Shown here one piece after another: positions 55,267 through 63,817 of a stretch of 64,000 nt of DNA. The notes under the pieces were generated by a model. It worked only from the letters and a program-made list of their open reading frames with translations, ran no database searches and had not been told where the DNA came from. Position 1 is the stretch's first letter, and every line of letters begins with the position of its first letter. Origin of the DNA: JBNFVY01 sp049943335. GTDB taxonomy: Bacteria > Pseudomonadota > Alphaproteobacteria > Rhodobacterales > Rhodobacteraceae. The position numbers and the translations under genes were made by a program. Location of the stretch: NCBI RefSeq assembly GCF_049943335.1, contig NZ_JBNFVY010000001.1:496001-560000 (forward strand). The letters run 5' to 3'.

Positions 55267-56103
55267 ATGGCACAGAGTTATGAGGACCGGCTGATCCGGG
55301 TTGTGACCTATATCCACGATCATCTGGATGGCGATCTGTCGCTGGATGCCTTGGCCGATGTGGCCGCGCTGAGCCGGTTTCATTTTCACCGGGTCTGGAC
55401 GGGCATGACAGGTGAAACACTGGCGCAAACCACGCGCCGCATTCGGCTTTACCGCGCAGCCGTTGCCTTGGTGCAAGAGCCGGGCGATCTGTCCAGCATC
55501 GCCGCCCAATGCGGCTATCGTGATCAGAGCGCCTTTACCCGTGCCTTCCGCGAGACATTTGGGATTACGCCAGGTGTTTACCGCGCCCGTGCAAGGGCGG
55601 TGCCGCCTCTGCGGGCCAAAACAGGAAAGAGTGACAAGATGTATGATGTCGATATCAGGATGAGCGATTCCAAACGCATCGCGGGGATCATGCACAAAGG
55701 TGATTACATGACGATTAGCCAGGCGTTTGAAACAGCGAGCGCCACGATGGCGGCGCGCGACGGGTTTGCCCAGACGCGTGGAATGGTCGGGCTGTATTGG
55801 GACGATGCCCGATCAAAACCCAAGGATGAGCTGCGCAGCTGCGCCGGCTTCATCGTCAGCGACGAATTCATTATATCGCCGCCGTTCGAACAGGTCGATC
55901 TACCCGGTGGGCGCGTGGCGGTGCTGACCTTTCGCGGTGCCTATACCGGGCTGCAAGGGGCCTATGACTTTCTGTTCGGCGACTGGTTGCAAAGCAGCGG
56001 CGCGGTGCCGCGCGACGTGCCGTGCCTTGAGCTGTACGTCAACAGCCCCGCAGACGTGCCGCCGCAAGACCTTGTGACCGAAATCCACTTGGCGTTGGAG
56101 TGA
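55267..56103 (+). CDS. AraC-family regulator with GyrI-like effector domain
   Basis: 278 residues. The N-terminal AraC DNA-binding domain has two helix-turn-helix units (LSLDALADVAALSRFHFHR and DLSSIAAQCGYRDQSAFTRA). A GyrI-like (SbmC) small-molecule domain follows from about residue 120. This HTH-first order resembles Rob/SoxS-plus-GyrI regulators that respond to drugs. ATG 55267 has AGAGG just upstream; the longer frame to 55150 is unlikely. The targets cannot be read. Confidence 0.9.
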   Translation: MAQSYEDRLIRVVTYIHDHLDGDLSLDALADVAALSRFHFHRVWTGMTGETLAQTTRRIRLYRAAVALVQEPGDLSSIAAQCGYRDQSAFTRAFRETFGITPGVYRARARAVPPLRAKTGKSDKMYDVDIRMSDSKRIAGIMHKGDYMTISQAFETASATMAARDGFAQTRGMVGLYWDDARSKPKDELRSCAGFIVSDEFIISPPFEQVDLPGGRVAVLTFRGAYTGLQGAYDFLFGDWLQSSGAVPRDVPCLELYVNSPADVPPQDLVTEIHLALE

Positions 56104-56321
56104 TATGTATCGGGAAAGGCCGACTTCAGGACACTGGACGCGGCACTTGAGGTGAAAGCCGCGCGCCGAGGGATCTGTTCCTGGGCCCCGAAATGGCGTT
56201 TGCATCCGTGGCGGGATTGCAGCGGTGGGTGAAGACGACGATCCGACTGGCGCGGCTTCAGGGGCGCGGGGGATTCCGGCGGTCTTTTGTCTGGCCTGAA
56301 CTTGAAGCGCGCTCAGGCGGT

Positions 56322-56370
56322 GCCGCCTATCGGCGGCGCTGGATGTCTCGCGGCCCGCCGGGGCGGGCCG
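56322..56370. terminator. Two hairpins between the convergent AraC and malyl-CoA lyase genes
   Basis: GCCGCC/GGCGGC with a 4-base loop at 56322-56337, and CGGCCCGC/GCGGGCCG at 56351-56370. Neither has a T-run. They lie 20-70 bases after the malyl-CoA lyase stop (56391, minus strand) and could end transcription from either side. The remaining 220 bases of the 56104-56390 gap show no gene. Confidence 0.45.
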
Positions 56371-56390
56371 CTCGGGTGGTCAGTGGGCGG

Positions 56391-57347
56391 TCACTTTGCC
56401 AAAAGCTCGGACTGTTTCACAATCACTTCGGCCTGTTTGATCGAAGCAATGTCGACCAAGCGCCCCTTGTAAACGGTTGCGCCCGCGCCGGTGCGTTTGG
56501 CTTCTTCCATCGCGGCGAGGATCTCGCGCGCTTCGGCGACCTTTTCGTCGGTCGGGGTGAAGACTTCGTTCGCCAGCGCGATCTGCTTGGGGTGGATCGC
56601 CCATTTGCCGACCATCCCCAGCACAGCTGAACGGTGCGCCTGTGCGCGGAAACCGTCATCATCGGAAAAGTCGCCAAAGGGGCCGTCAACGGGCAATAGA
56701 CCGTGGGTGCGGCAGGCCGCCACAATGGCCGTCTGGGCCCAGTGCCACGGATCCGACCAGTATTTCTGGCCTTCGTGCAGCATGTAGTAGTCTTCCTGCG
56801 TTCCACCGATGCCGGTGGTTTGCATGCCCATCGACGCCGCATAGTCGGCGGCGCCAAGGCTCATCGCCTCCAACCGCGGGGACGCGGCGGCGATTTCTTC
56901 GACATGCGCAAGGCCGGCTGCGCTTTCGATGATAACTTCAAAGGCGATTTTCTTGCTGCGGTTCTTGGCCGCTTCGACGGCGGTGACCAGCGCGTCAACG
57001 GCATAGATGTCCGCCGCATTGCCCACCTTGGGGATCATGATCTGGTCCAGCCGGTCGCCGGCCTGTTCCAGAATGTCCACCACGTCGCGGTACCAGTATG
57101 GTGTGTCCAGCCCGTTGATCCGCACGGCCAGCGTCTTGTTGCCCCAGTCGATGTCATTGATCGCTTCGATGACATTCTTGCGGGCCTGTGTCTTATCGTC
57201 GGGCGCGACGCTGTCTTCCAGATCCAGGTCGATGACGTCGGCGGCGCTGGCGGCCATTTTTTCGAACAGCTTCGTGTTCGAACCAGGTCCGAACAGTTGG
57301 CAGCGGTTCGGACGGGCGGGTGGCGTGGGCTGGATGCGGAAGGACAT
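56391..57347 (-). CDS. mcl1: L-malyl-CoA/beta-methylmalyl-CoA lyase
   Basis: CitE-like lyase of 318 residues, the same length as Rhodobacter Mcl1. It cleaves beta-methylmalyl-CoA to glyoxylate and propionyl-CoA, and forms or splits malyl-CoA, in the ethylmalonyl-CoA pathway. Conserved parts are LDLEDSVAPDDKTQARKN (metal Asp region), AFEVIIESAAGLAHVEEIA and LGAADYAASMGMQ. ATG 57347 (MSFRIQPTPPARPNRCQLF) has AAAGG before it; a longer open frame upstream lacks support. Confidence 0.93.
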   Translation of the reverse strand: MSFRIQPTPPARPNRCQLFGPGSNTKLFEKMAASAADVIDLDLEDSVAPDDKTQARKNVIEAINDIDWGNKTLAVRINGLDTPYWYRDVVDILEQAGDRLDQIMIPKVGNAADIYAVDALVTAVEAAKNRSKKIAFEVIIESAAGLAHVEEIAAASPRLEAMSLGAADYAASMGMQTTGIGGTQEDYYMLHEGQKYWSDPWHWAQTAIVAACRTHGLLPVDGPFGDFSDDDGFRAQAHRSAVLGMVGKWAIHPKQIALANEVFTPTDEKVAEAREILAAMEEAKRTGAGATVYKGRLVDIASIKQAEVIVKQSELLAK

Positions 57348-57747
57348 GAGCGGGCCTTTCGGTAAGGAAATTGCGTTTGGGTTGCTGCGAGGGTTATTAA
57401 AGTGCGCATTTGCGCGCAAGGCGATTCTGCTCTGCAGCGCTACGCGTGGGCCCTGGTACAGCGCGTGATGGCGCTTCATGAAGTCAAGGCCGGGGCGATC
57501 GACCAGCGCTTGAGTGCGGGCCGGCAAAAGGCCACTGGCGATGTGCTTGCAGCCAAGGGGGCTGGGTCGCGGGCCGCACGATTCATCGGCGCATTTCAAC
57601 GCATCGCGCTGGCCTGCGGGACATTCTTTCACGACGCCGCCGACCGCGGCATTTTCTGCCGAATGTTGCGCCAAGCCTGCGCAACTTCGGTATTTCATTT
57701 CAGCCGATCCGGCGCACCCTTTCCCAAATGCAACGGAGGCTGCTGCG
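57348..57747. promoter_or_regulatory. Divergent region between mcl1 and dgcN
   Basis: 400 bases without a convincing gene. The inverted repeat GCGCA-TT-TGCGC at 57404-57415 lies 57 bases before the mcl1 start and is a candidate operator. GGAGG at 57735-57739 is the dgcN ribosome site. The GC-rich middle (57450-57700) has long open frames in several phases but none with a start and ribosome site that I would trust. Confidence 0.4.
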
Positions 57748-58749
57748 ATGATCAAGACACCCTATCTTCTGTTTCTGGGCGACGCTGTGGACCCGCTGGC
57801 CGCGAAGGTCGCGCAGGGGATCAAGGACTGGCGGCCCGAATACGCTCTGGGCCAGCTTCGCCTGCCCGGTTGCAAGGCCGACATGGGCATCGCGGACATG
57901 GATCTGCAACAGGCGTGGGATGCGGGCGCGCGCACGCTGGTGATCGGGGTCGCTAACCGGGGCGGCTATATCAGTGAAAGCTGGCGTGCGGTGTTGCGCG
58001 AAGCGCTGGAAACCGGGTTCGACCTGGCCTCTGGGTTGCACAACTTGTTGCAAGATGACCCCGAACTGGCCCAACTTGCGGCGCGGCTGGGGCGTGATTT
58101 GCACGACGTGCGGGTCCCCTCTGTTGCCTATCCCATTGCCGGGGGCATTCCACGTAAAGGCAAGCGTGTGCTGGCGGTAGGCACCGATTGCTCGGTGGGC
58201 AAGATGTACACTTGCCTGGCCTTGGAAAAGGAAATGCGGGCCCGCCAAATACCCGCCAGTTTTCGCGCGACGGGGCAGACCGGTATCCTGATCACCGGGG
58301 GCGGGGTGCCGCTGGACGCGGTAGTCGCTGATTTCATGGCCGGGTCGATCGAATGGCTGACGCCGGACAATGACCCTGACCATTGGGACCTGATCGAAGG
58401 GCAGGGATCGCTGTTTCATGTGTCTTATTCGGGGGTTACCCTGGCGCTGATCCATGGCGGGCAGCCCGACGCGCTGATCCTGTGCCACGAACCCACCCGG
58501 CCCCACATGCGCGGCCTGCCCGGCCACCAGGTGCGCACGCTTGAGGACCTGGCCCAGGTGGCCCTGCCGCTGGCGCAGGTCGCGAACCCTGACTGCGTGA
58601 TAGCGGGCGTGTCGGTCAACACCCAGCATCTGAGCGAGGACGACGCGCGGGCCTACATCGGCGAGACCGAAAAAAACCTGGGTCTTCCGGCGTGTGATCC
58701 GTTCCGTCAGGGCGCGGGCAAACTGGCCGAAGCACTTGCGGCCCTGTGA
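57748..58749 (+). CDS. dgcN: D-glutamate N-acetyltransferase DgcN (DUF1611)
   Basis: 333 residues of the DUF1611 family. An N-terminal Rossmann-like domain precedes a P-loop-like AVGTDCSVGKMYTCLALE (Gly145-Lys152) and a catalytic domain with HWDLIEGQGSLFHVSYSGV and LCHEPTRPHMRG. DgcN acetylates D-glutamate in the pathway described for marine bacteria. The neighbours dgcA and a D-amino-acid transaminase support that role. ATG 57748 has GGAGG 8 bases upstream; a long frame upstream is discarded. Confidence 0.85.
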   Translation: MIKTPYLLFLGDAVDPLAAKVAQGIKDWRPEYALGQLRLPGCKADMGIADMDLQQAWDAGARTLVIGVANRGGYISESWRAVLREALETGFDLASGLHNLLQDDPELAQLAARLGRDLHDVRVPSVAYPIAGGIPRKGKRVLAVGTDCSVGKMYTCLALEKEMRARQIPASFRATGQTGILITGGGVPLDAVVADFMAGSIEWLTPDNDPDHWDLIEGQGSLFHVSYSGVTLALIHGGQPDALILCHEPTRPHMRGLPGHQVRTLEDLAQVALPLAQVANPDCVIAGVSVNTQHLSEDDARAYIGETEKNLGLPACDPFRQGAGKLAEALAAL

Positions 58750-58791
58750 GCGGCGTGGCATGAATTATCTCATGATCTTGGGGGGATACGG

Positions 58792-59769
58792 ATGAACGGG
58801 CCCGACATGCAGGTTGAGGTGACCGCAGATATCTTTCCCTTGGCCGACGTCTTTACCATTTCGCGCGGCTCGCGCACCGAACAGGCCGTGCTGAGCGTGT
58901 GTGTGCGCGCCGGCGGGCATGTCGGGCGCGGTGAATGCGTACCCTATGCGCGCTACGGCGAAACCCTTGCAAGCGTGCAGGCCCAGATTGAAGGCGCGCG
59001 GTTTTCAGACCGTGAGAGCCTGCAAAGCGCGCTGCCGCCGGGGGCTGCGCGCAATGCTCTGGACTGCGCGCTGTGGGATCTTGAGGCCAAGCAGACCGGT
59101 CAGCCCGTTTGGCGCCGGGCAGGGTTGTCCGCGCCGGGCCCGGAAATCACCGCCTACACGCTGTCGCTGGACACGCCCGTCAAGATGCGCGCCGCGGCGG
59201 CGCGCCATGCGGATCGCCCCTTGCTCAAGATAAAGCTGGGCACAGCGCAGGATCTGGCGCGGCTGGAGGCGGTGCGCGCGGGGGCGCCAAAGGCAGACAT
59301 TGTGGTGGATGCGAACGAAGGCTGGAGCGCGCAGGACTACGCCGGTCTTGTTCCGCATTTACAACAGCTTGGCGTGGTGCTGGTCGAACAACCCCTGCCT
59401 GCCGGGCAGGACGAGGCCCTGCGCGACTTGCCGCGCCCGGTGCCGATCTGTGCGGATGAAAGCTGTCATGACCGGGCGTCGTTGGCTGATCTGGCGGGCA
59501 AGTATGACGCGGTGAACATCAAGCTGGACAAGACCGGCGGGCTGACCGAGGCACTGGCCCTGCGCGCGGCGGCATTGGCCGACGGGTATCGCATCATGGT
59601 CGGGTGCATGGTCGCAAGTTCGTTGGCGATGGCGCCGGCCGTGCTGGTGGCGCAGGGCGCAATGGTGACAGACCTTGACGGGCCGCTGCTTCTGGCCCAA
59701 GACCGCCCGCACCCGCTGCGATATGATGGCGCGCGGGTCTATCCGCCCGAGCCTGCGCTTTGGGGTTAA
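58792..59769 (+). CDS. dgcA: N-acetyl-D-glutamate racemase DgcA (dipeptide-epimerase-like)
   Basis: 325-residue enolase-superfamily enzyme of the muconate-lactonizing/dipeptide epimerase group. The acid-base lysines are Lys146/Lys148 (LLKIKLG) and Lys244 (VNIKLDKTGG). Metal ligands are Asp173 (VVDANEGW), Glu199 (LVEQPLP) and Asp222 (CADES). All are present. Beside dgcN it should convert N-acetyl-D-glutamate to the L form; an L-Ala-D/L-Glu epimerase role in murein recycling is the main alternative. GGGGG precedes ATG 58792. Confidence 0.87.
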   Translation: MNGPDMQVEVTADIFPLADVFTISRGSRTEQAVLSVCVRAGGHVGRGECVPYARYGETLASVQAQIEGARFSDRESLQSALPPGAARNALDCALWDLEAKQTGQPVWRRAGLSAPGPEITAYTLSLDTPVKMRAAAARHADRPLLKIKLGTAQDLARLEAVRAGAPKADIVVDANEGWSAQDYAGLVPHLQQLGVVLVEQPLPAGQDEALRDLPRPVPICADESCHDRASLADLAGKYDAVNIKLDKTGGLTEALALRAAALADGYRIMVGCMVASSLAMAPAVLVAQGAMVTDLDGPLLLAQDRPHPLRYDGARVYPPEPALWG

Positions 59770-59788
59770 GTCAATTGAAGGAGCTGAC

Positions 59789-60649
59789 ATGAGCCGCATC
59801 GTTTACGTCAACGGAGAGTATGTGCCCGAACAAGAGGCCAAGGTGTCGGTCTTTGACCGCGGCTTTCTGATGGCCGACGCGGTCTATGAGGTGACCAGCG
59901 TGCTGGACGGAAAGCTGGTCGATTTCGATGGCCACGCCAAGCGGTTGCAGCGGTCGATGGATGCGCTGGACATGGCCAGCCCGGTGACGATGGACGAACT
60001 TCTGGCGATCCACCGCGAACTGATCACCCGCAATGATCTGGAAGAAGGCGGGGTCTATCTGCAGGTCACGCGCGGCGCGCCGCCGGACCGCGATTTCGCG
60101 TTCCCCGATCCCGAACAGGTGCCTAGCGGCTTGGTATTGTTCACTTTTGCCAAAAAGCTGGCGCAAAGCGCTGCCGCGGAAAAGGGCATCAAGGTCATTT
60201 CAATCGAAGACCAGCGCTGGGGGCGGCGCGACATCAAGACGGTGCAGCTGCTTTACCCGTCGATGGGCAAGATGATGGCCAAGGCCGCAGGCGCAGACGA
60301 TGCCTGGATGGTCGAAGACGGCGCGGTCACCGAAGGCACGTCGAACAACGCCTATATCGTCAAGGGCAACACGATCATCACCCGCGCGCTGTCCAATGAC
60401 ATTCTGGCCGGGATCACGCGCGCGGCGCTGCTGCGCTTTGCAAACGAAGCGCAGATGAAGGTGGAAGAGCGCAACTTTACCATCGACGAAGCAAAGAGCG
60501 CGGACGAAGCGTTCATCAGTTCGGCAACGACATTTGTGCACCCGGTGGTCGAAGTCGATGGGGTGCAGATCGGGACCGGCAAGCCGGGATCGGTCGCCCA
60601 GCGCCTGCGCGAAATCTACATCGAAGAAAGCCGCAAGGCGGCCGTCTGA
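59789..60649 (+). CDS. dat: D-amino-acid transaminase
   Basis: Fold-type IV PLP enzyme of 286 residues that exchanges amino groups between D-amino acids and 2-oxo acids, with D-glutamate or D-alanine as usual partners. The PLP lysine is Lys150 in RRDIKTVQLLYPS, and VTEGTSNNAYIV binds the phosphate. SVFDRGFLMADAVYEVTSV is the typical N-terminal block. GAAGGAG stands 6 bases before ATG 59789. The start lies 19 bases after dgcA, so the three genes look like one operon. Confidence 0.93.
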   Translation: MSRIVYVNGEYVPEQEAKVSVFDRGFLMADAVYEVTSVLDGKLVDFDGHAKRLQRSMDALDMASPVTMDELLAIHRELITRNDLEEGGVYLQVTRGAPPDRDFAFPDPEQVPSGLVLFTFAKKLAQSAAAEKGIKVISIEDQRWGRRDIKTVQLLYPSMGKMMAKAAGADDAWMVEDGAVTEGTSNNAYIVKGNTIITRALSNDILAGITRAALLRFANEAQMKVEERNFTIDEAKSADEAFISSATTFVHPVVEVDGVQIGTGKPGSVAQRLREIYIEESRKAAV

Positions 60650-61008
60650 CGCAACATGACGCAACGCGCTCTGCTGGGGCGCAACCTGGCGTGCCGCGGC
60701 GCAACGTTGCGGTGCCCGGCGCCCGCGTTAACCCAATGATTGCTGGGATGCGCGGTGTCGGCAAAGCGTCGGCATTGCGTCTGCATCGCGTCGGCAGGCT
60801 GTCGGATTTGCGTCGGGCACATGTCGGGCAAAACGCCGATTAACGCAACGCGCGGCGCGGATCCTGCCAAAGCGTAAACAGGCGCCGCATCGACCCGCTG
60901 CACGTCCCCGCCGCGCCGGTCTGGTGGCCGTCAGATTGCACGCCCACCCGGACATGTCGAGCAACCGGCACGTCGTTTCAACAGCAGGTCGTTCAACGGG
61001 TACGCCGG
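60650..61008. other. Repeat-rich convergent intergenic region
   Basis: 359 bases between dat (plus) and the DUF1244 gene (minus), with no gene. GCAAC occurs at 60651, 60661, 60681 and 60701, that is at spacings of 10, 20 and 20 bases, the last within the palindrome CGCAACGTTGCG (60700-60711). A seven-copy 11-bp tandem repeat follows at 60756-60832. The rest (60833-61008) is GC-rich without clear structure. Confidence 0.6.
60756..60832. repeat. Seven tandem copies of an 11-bp unit
   Basis: Units begin at 60756, 60767, 60778, 60789, 60800, 60811 and 60822; the consensus is YGTCGGCA followed by three variable bases. The first four bases read CGTC or TGTC in every unit, and six of seven continue with GG. 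Copies differ at up to four positions, so the array is old or selected rather than a fresh slippage product. The 11-base period is close to one DNA helical turn. Confidence 0.85.
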
Positions 61009-61323
61009 TCAGTCGGCCTTGCCGACGTTTTCGGCAAAGGATTTTTCAAAGGCCGCCTGTTTTTCCGGGCTGGCGTCGGTCTGGCACTGCGCTTTCCAGT
61101 CTTCGTAGGGCATGGCGTAGAAAATCTCGCGCGCTGCATCCTTGGTCATGTCGATGCCAAGATCGTTCGCGGCCTCTTGATACCAGCGCGACAGGCAGTT
61201 GCGGCAAAACCCGGCCAGGTTCATCAGGTCGATGTTCTGCACATCGGGGCGTTTGACCATCAGATGCTCGCGCAGGGCGCGAAAGGCGGCGGCTTCGATC
61301 TGGGTGCGGGTGGCGTCGTCCAT
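61009..61323 (-). CDS. DUF1244 domain-containing protein
   Basis: 104 residues, all helical, with the DUF1244 core LMNLAGFCRNCLSRWYQEAA. Two Cys (CRNC) lie close together and might bind a metal. The function is unknown. ATG 61323 is chosen (MDDATRTQIEAAAFRALREH), since the frame above it is Pro-rich. The preceding N-formylglutamate amidohydrolase gene lies 92 bases upstream on the same strand, with a tandem repeat between. Confidence 0.88.
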   Translation of the reverse strand: MDDATRTQIEAAAFRALREHLMVKRPDVQNIDLMNLAGFCRNCLSRWYQEAANDLGIDMTKDAAREIFYAMPYEDWKAQCQTDASPEKQAAFEKSFAENVGKAD

Positions 61324-61373
61324 GGGATCCTCCGGTCGGGTTGGGGCAGGCCCGCCTGGCAGGGCGGGGGGCA

Positions 61374-61425
61374 AGTCAGTCAGTCGCTCAGTCAGTCACT
61401 CAGTCGGGCAGTCACTCAGTCGGGC
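61374..61425. repeat. Tetranucleotide (AGTC) repeat with a 16-bp duplication
   Basis: Thirteen consecutive 4-base units in phase, eight of them exactly AGTC, the rest GCTC, ACTC or GGGC. Within it AGTCACTCAGTCGGGC is duplicated exactly (61394-61409 and 61410-61425). The stop codon of the amidohydrolase gene (61416-61418) lies inside the array. Confidence 0.9.
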
Positions 61426-62192
61426 AGGGTTTCAAGGGCGGCCGCCAGGTGCGGGGCCAGCCGCTCGGCCCAGAGCTGTTGCCCCGCTTCGGTGTCGATC
61501 AGATCGTGGCGCAGTTCGATCAGGATGTTCGGGCGGCCATGGCGCAGGGCGTGCTGGTCGATCGCATCGCCCGGCAGGTGGCCGGGATAGGGCTGATTGT
61601 CGCCCACCACCCAGCGTTCGCCGGTTTCGCGTTGCGTGGCGGCGGCCAGGTCTTGATCGGCGCTCAGCGACGCGATGACCGGATCGGCCAGCCGCCGGTC
61701 CCAGGCCGACAGAATGCCCACCTGCCACGGGCGGCGGGGCCGTCCACGCAGTTGCGGCGTATAGGAATGCACGGCGCAAATCACCGTATCGGGGCGGCGC
61801 GCGGCCAGCTTTTCATAGGCGTCGTGGTAGGGGCGCCAGTAGGCGGCGATGCGGCGCTGACGTTCGGCGTCATCGGCGTGGCGGTTGGCCGGCACGATGG
61901 TGTGATCGTAAAGGCGCATCATGATCGTGGGATCGTCATCGCCCCGGTTCGGGTCAATCACCAGCCGCGAAAACCCTGACAGGATCGCCGGCGCATCCAG
62001 CAGCCGGGACAGGTGGCGCGTGACCCCCGCCGCGCCGATGTCATAGGCGATATGGCGGGCCATGTCCTGTGGCGGCAGGCCCAGATCACCCCCGGCCACA
62101 TCGGCAGGCACGTGGTTCGATGCGTGATCGCACGTCACCAGCCAGCGGGCGGGGCGCTGGGCCCCGATGATGTCAAAAGGTGGGTTGGTCAT
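61416..62192 (-). CDS. N-formylglutamate amidohydrolase
   Basis: 258 residues of the FGase family (HutG-like), zinc enzymes that release formate from N-formyl-L-glutamate or act on similar substrates. Family features are VTCDHASNHVPADVAGGDLG near the N terminus, HIAYDIGAAGVTRHLSRL, SRLVIDPNRGDDDP and the active-site stretch CAVHSYTPQLRGRPR. ATG 62192 (MTNPPFDIIGAQRPARW) is preferred; a longer frame overlaps pyk upstream. Its coding end enters the AGTC repeat. There are no hut genes around it, so histidine degradation is not implied. Confidence 0.88.
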   Translation of the reverse strand: MTNPPFDIIGAQRPARWLVTCDHASNHVPADVAGGDLGLPPQDMARHIAYDIGAAGVTRHLSRLLDAPAILSGFSRLVIDPNRGDDDPTIMMRLYDHTIVPANRHADDAERQRRIAAYWRPYHDAYEKLAARRPDTVICAVHSYTPQLRGRPRRPWQVGILSAWDRRLADPVIASLSADQDLAAATQRETGERWVVGDNQPYPGHLPGDAIDQHALRHGRPNILIELRHDLIDTEAGQQLWAERLAPHLAAALETLPD

Positions 62193-62340
62193 CGTGTTGT
62201 CATGTCCATGGCTCAGGCCAATCATAGGGCCAGTCATAGTGCGCACCGCCCCAAAGCGCCAGTTGCGGCGTTGCGGCTTTTGCGCCATACAGGACGGGGG
62301 CCCGCCACGACGAAACGCACACCAAAGGAGCAATGGCTTC

Positions 62341-63786
62341 ATGAGACGCCAGCGCAACGTAAAAATCGTGGCCACGCTCGGCCCTTCTTCGAATGATTAC
62401 GACACCATCCGCGCCCTCAGCGAAGCGGGCGCAGATGTGTTCCGATTGAACATGAGCCATGGCGATCACGAAGAAATTCGCGCCCGCCATGCGATCATCC
62501 GCAAGGTCGAAATCGACCTGGGCCGTCCGATCGCCATTCTGGCTGACCTGCAGGGGCCCAAGCTGCGCGTGGGCAAATTCGCCAACGAAGCGCATGACCT
62601 GGAGGACGGCGACAAGTTCCGCTTTGATCTGAAGGACGCACCGGGCGACGGGCAGCGTGTGCAGCTTCCCCACCCCGAAATTTTCGCCGCGCTGGAACCG
62701 GGGGCCGAATTGCTGGTCAACGATGGCAAGATCCGGCTGGTGGTCGAAGACTGCGGCTCGGATTTTGCCGATTGCGTGGTGAAGGTGGGCGGGACGATTT
62801 CCAACCGCAAGGGGGTGAACGTGCCCGACGTGGTGCTGCCGCTGGCGGCGCTGTCGCCCAAGGATCGGCGCGACCTGGAATTCGCCTGCGAACTGGGCGT
62901 GGACTGGCTGGCGCTGAGCTTTGTGCAGCGCCCCGAAGACGTGCTGGATGCGCGCGAATTGACCAAGGGTCGCGCGGCGATCTTGTCCAAGATCGAAAAG
63001 CCGGCCGCGGTAAAGGCGTTTGCCGATATCCTGGCGGTCAGTGACGGGATCATGGTGGCCCGCGGCGATCTGGGGGTGGAACTGCCTGTCCAGAATGTGC
63101 CGCCGATCCAGAAGCGGCTGGTGCGGGCCTGCCGCGCCGCCGCCAAGCCGGTGATCGTGGCCACCCAGATGCTCGAGAGCATGATCGAAAGCCCCATGCC
63201 CACCCGCGCCGAAGTGTCGGATGTGGCCACCGCGATCTATGAGGGCGCCGATGCGATCATGCTGTCGGCCGAAAGCGCCGCCGGGCAGTACCCGGTGGAT
63301 GCGGTCACGACGATGGACAACGTCGCGCGCGAGGTCGAAAGCGACCCGACCTACCGCGAGGTGATGAACGCCAGCCGGTCCGGCGCCAAGCAGACGGTGG
63401 CCGACGCCATCGTATCCGCCGCGCGCGAGATCGCCGAGACCACCGACATCAAGGCGATCTGTTGTTTTTCCGAAAGCGGGACGACCGCGCTGTTGACCGG
63501 GCGCGAACGGCCGCAAGTGCCGATCATCGCCATGACCTCGCAAAAGGGAACGGCGCGGCGGCTGTGCCTGAGCTGGGGGATGCACTGCGTAATGACCGGC
63601 GATGTAGACCGGTTCAAGATGGCGGTGGTGAATGCCGCCCGCGCCGCGCGTACGCACGGGTTCGCGACCGAAGACGATCAGATCGTCGTCACGGCCGGAA
63701 TACCGTTTAACCAGCCGGGTTCGACGAACATCCTGCGCGTGGCCCCGTGTGAAGAAAGATTGATTTTCAACACCGATCCGGAATAA
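62341..63786 (+). CDS. pyk: Pyruvate kinase
   Basis: Makes pyruvate and ATP from phosphoenolpyruvate and ADP. The active site is AILSKIEKPAAVKAFADI (catalytic Lys and metal Glu), followed by VARGDLGVELP; RRQRNVKIVATLGPSS starts the protein and FRLNMSHGDH is present. Length 481. ATG 62341 has AAGGAG at 62325-62330. It diverges from the amidohydrolase gene with 148 bases between. The last gene in the window begins 31 bases after its stop. Confidence 0.96.
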   Translation: MRRQRNVKIVATLGPSSNDYDTIRALSEAGADVFRLNMSHGDHEEIRARHAIIRKVEIDLGRPIAILADLQGPKLRVGKFANEAHDLEDGDKFRFDLKDAPGDGQRVQLPHPEIFAALEPGAELLVNDGKIRLVVEDCGSDFADCVVKVGGTISNRKGVNVPDVVLPLAALSPKDRRDLEFACELGVDWLALSFVQRPEDVLDARELTKGRAAILSKIEKPAAVKAFADILAVSDGIMVARGDLGVELPVQNVPPIQKRLVRACRAAAKPVIVATQMLESMIESPMPTRAEVSDVATAIYEGADAIMLSAESAAGQYPVDAVTTMDNVAREVESDPTYREVMNASRSGAKQTVADAIVSAAREIAETTDIKAICCFSESGTTALLTGRERPQVPIIAMTSQKGTARRLCLSWGMHCVMTGDVDRFKMAVVNAARAARTHGFATEDDQIVVTAGIPFNQPGSTNILRVAPCEERLIFNTDPE

Positions 63787-63817
63787 TTGCCTCCGGGGAA
63801 CCAGGGCCAGGCAGACC

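Noticed and set aside
57402..57956. 184-codon plus frame in the mcl1-dgcN gap
   Set aside because: It runs into dgcN in the wrong frame and lacks a ribosome site; the dgcN start with GGAGG is clearly better.
60756..60832. Repeat array considered as a CRISPR
   Set aside because: The units are 11 bases with no spacers between them, and no cas genes are present.
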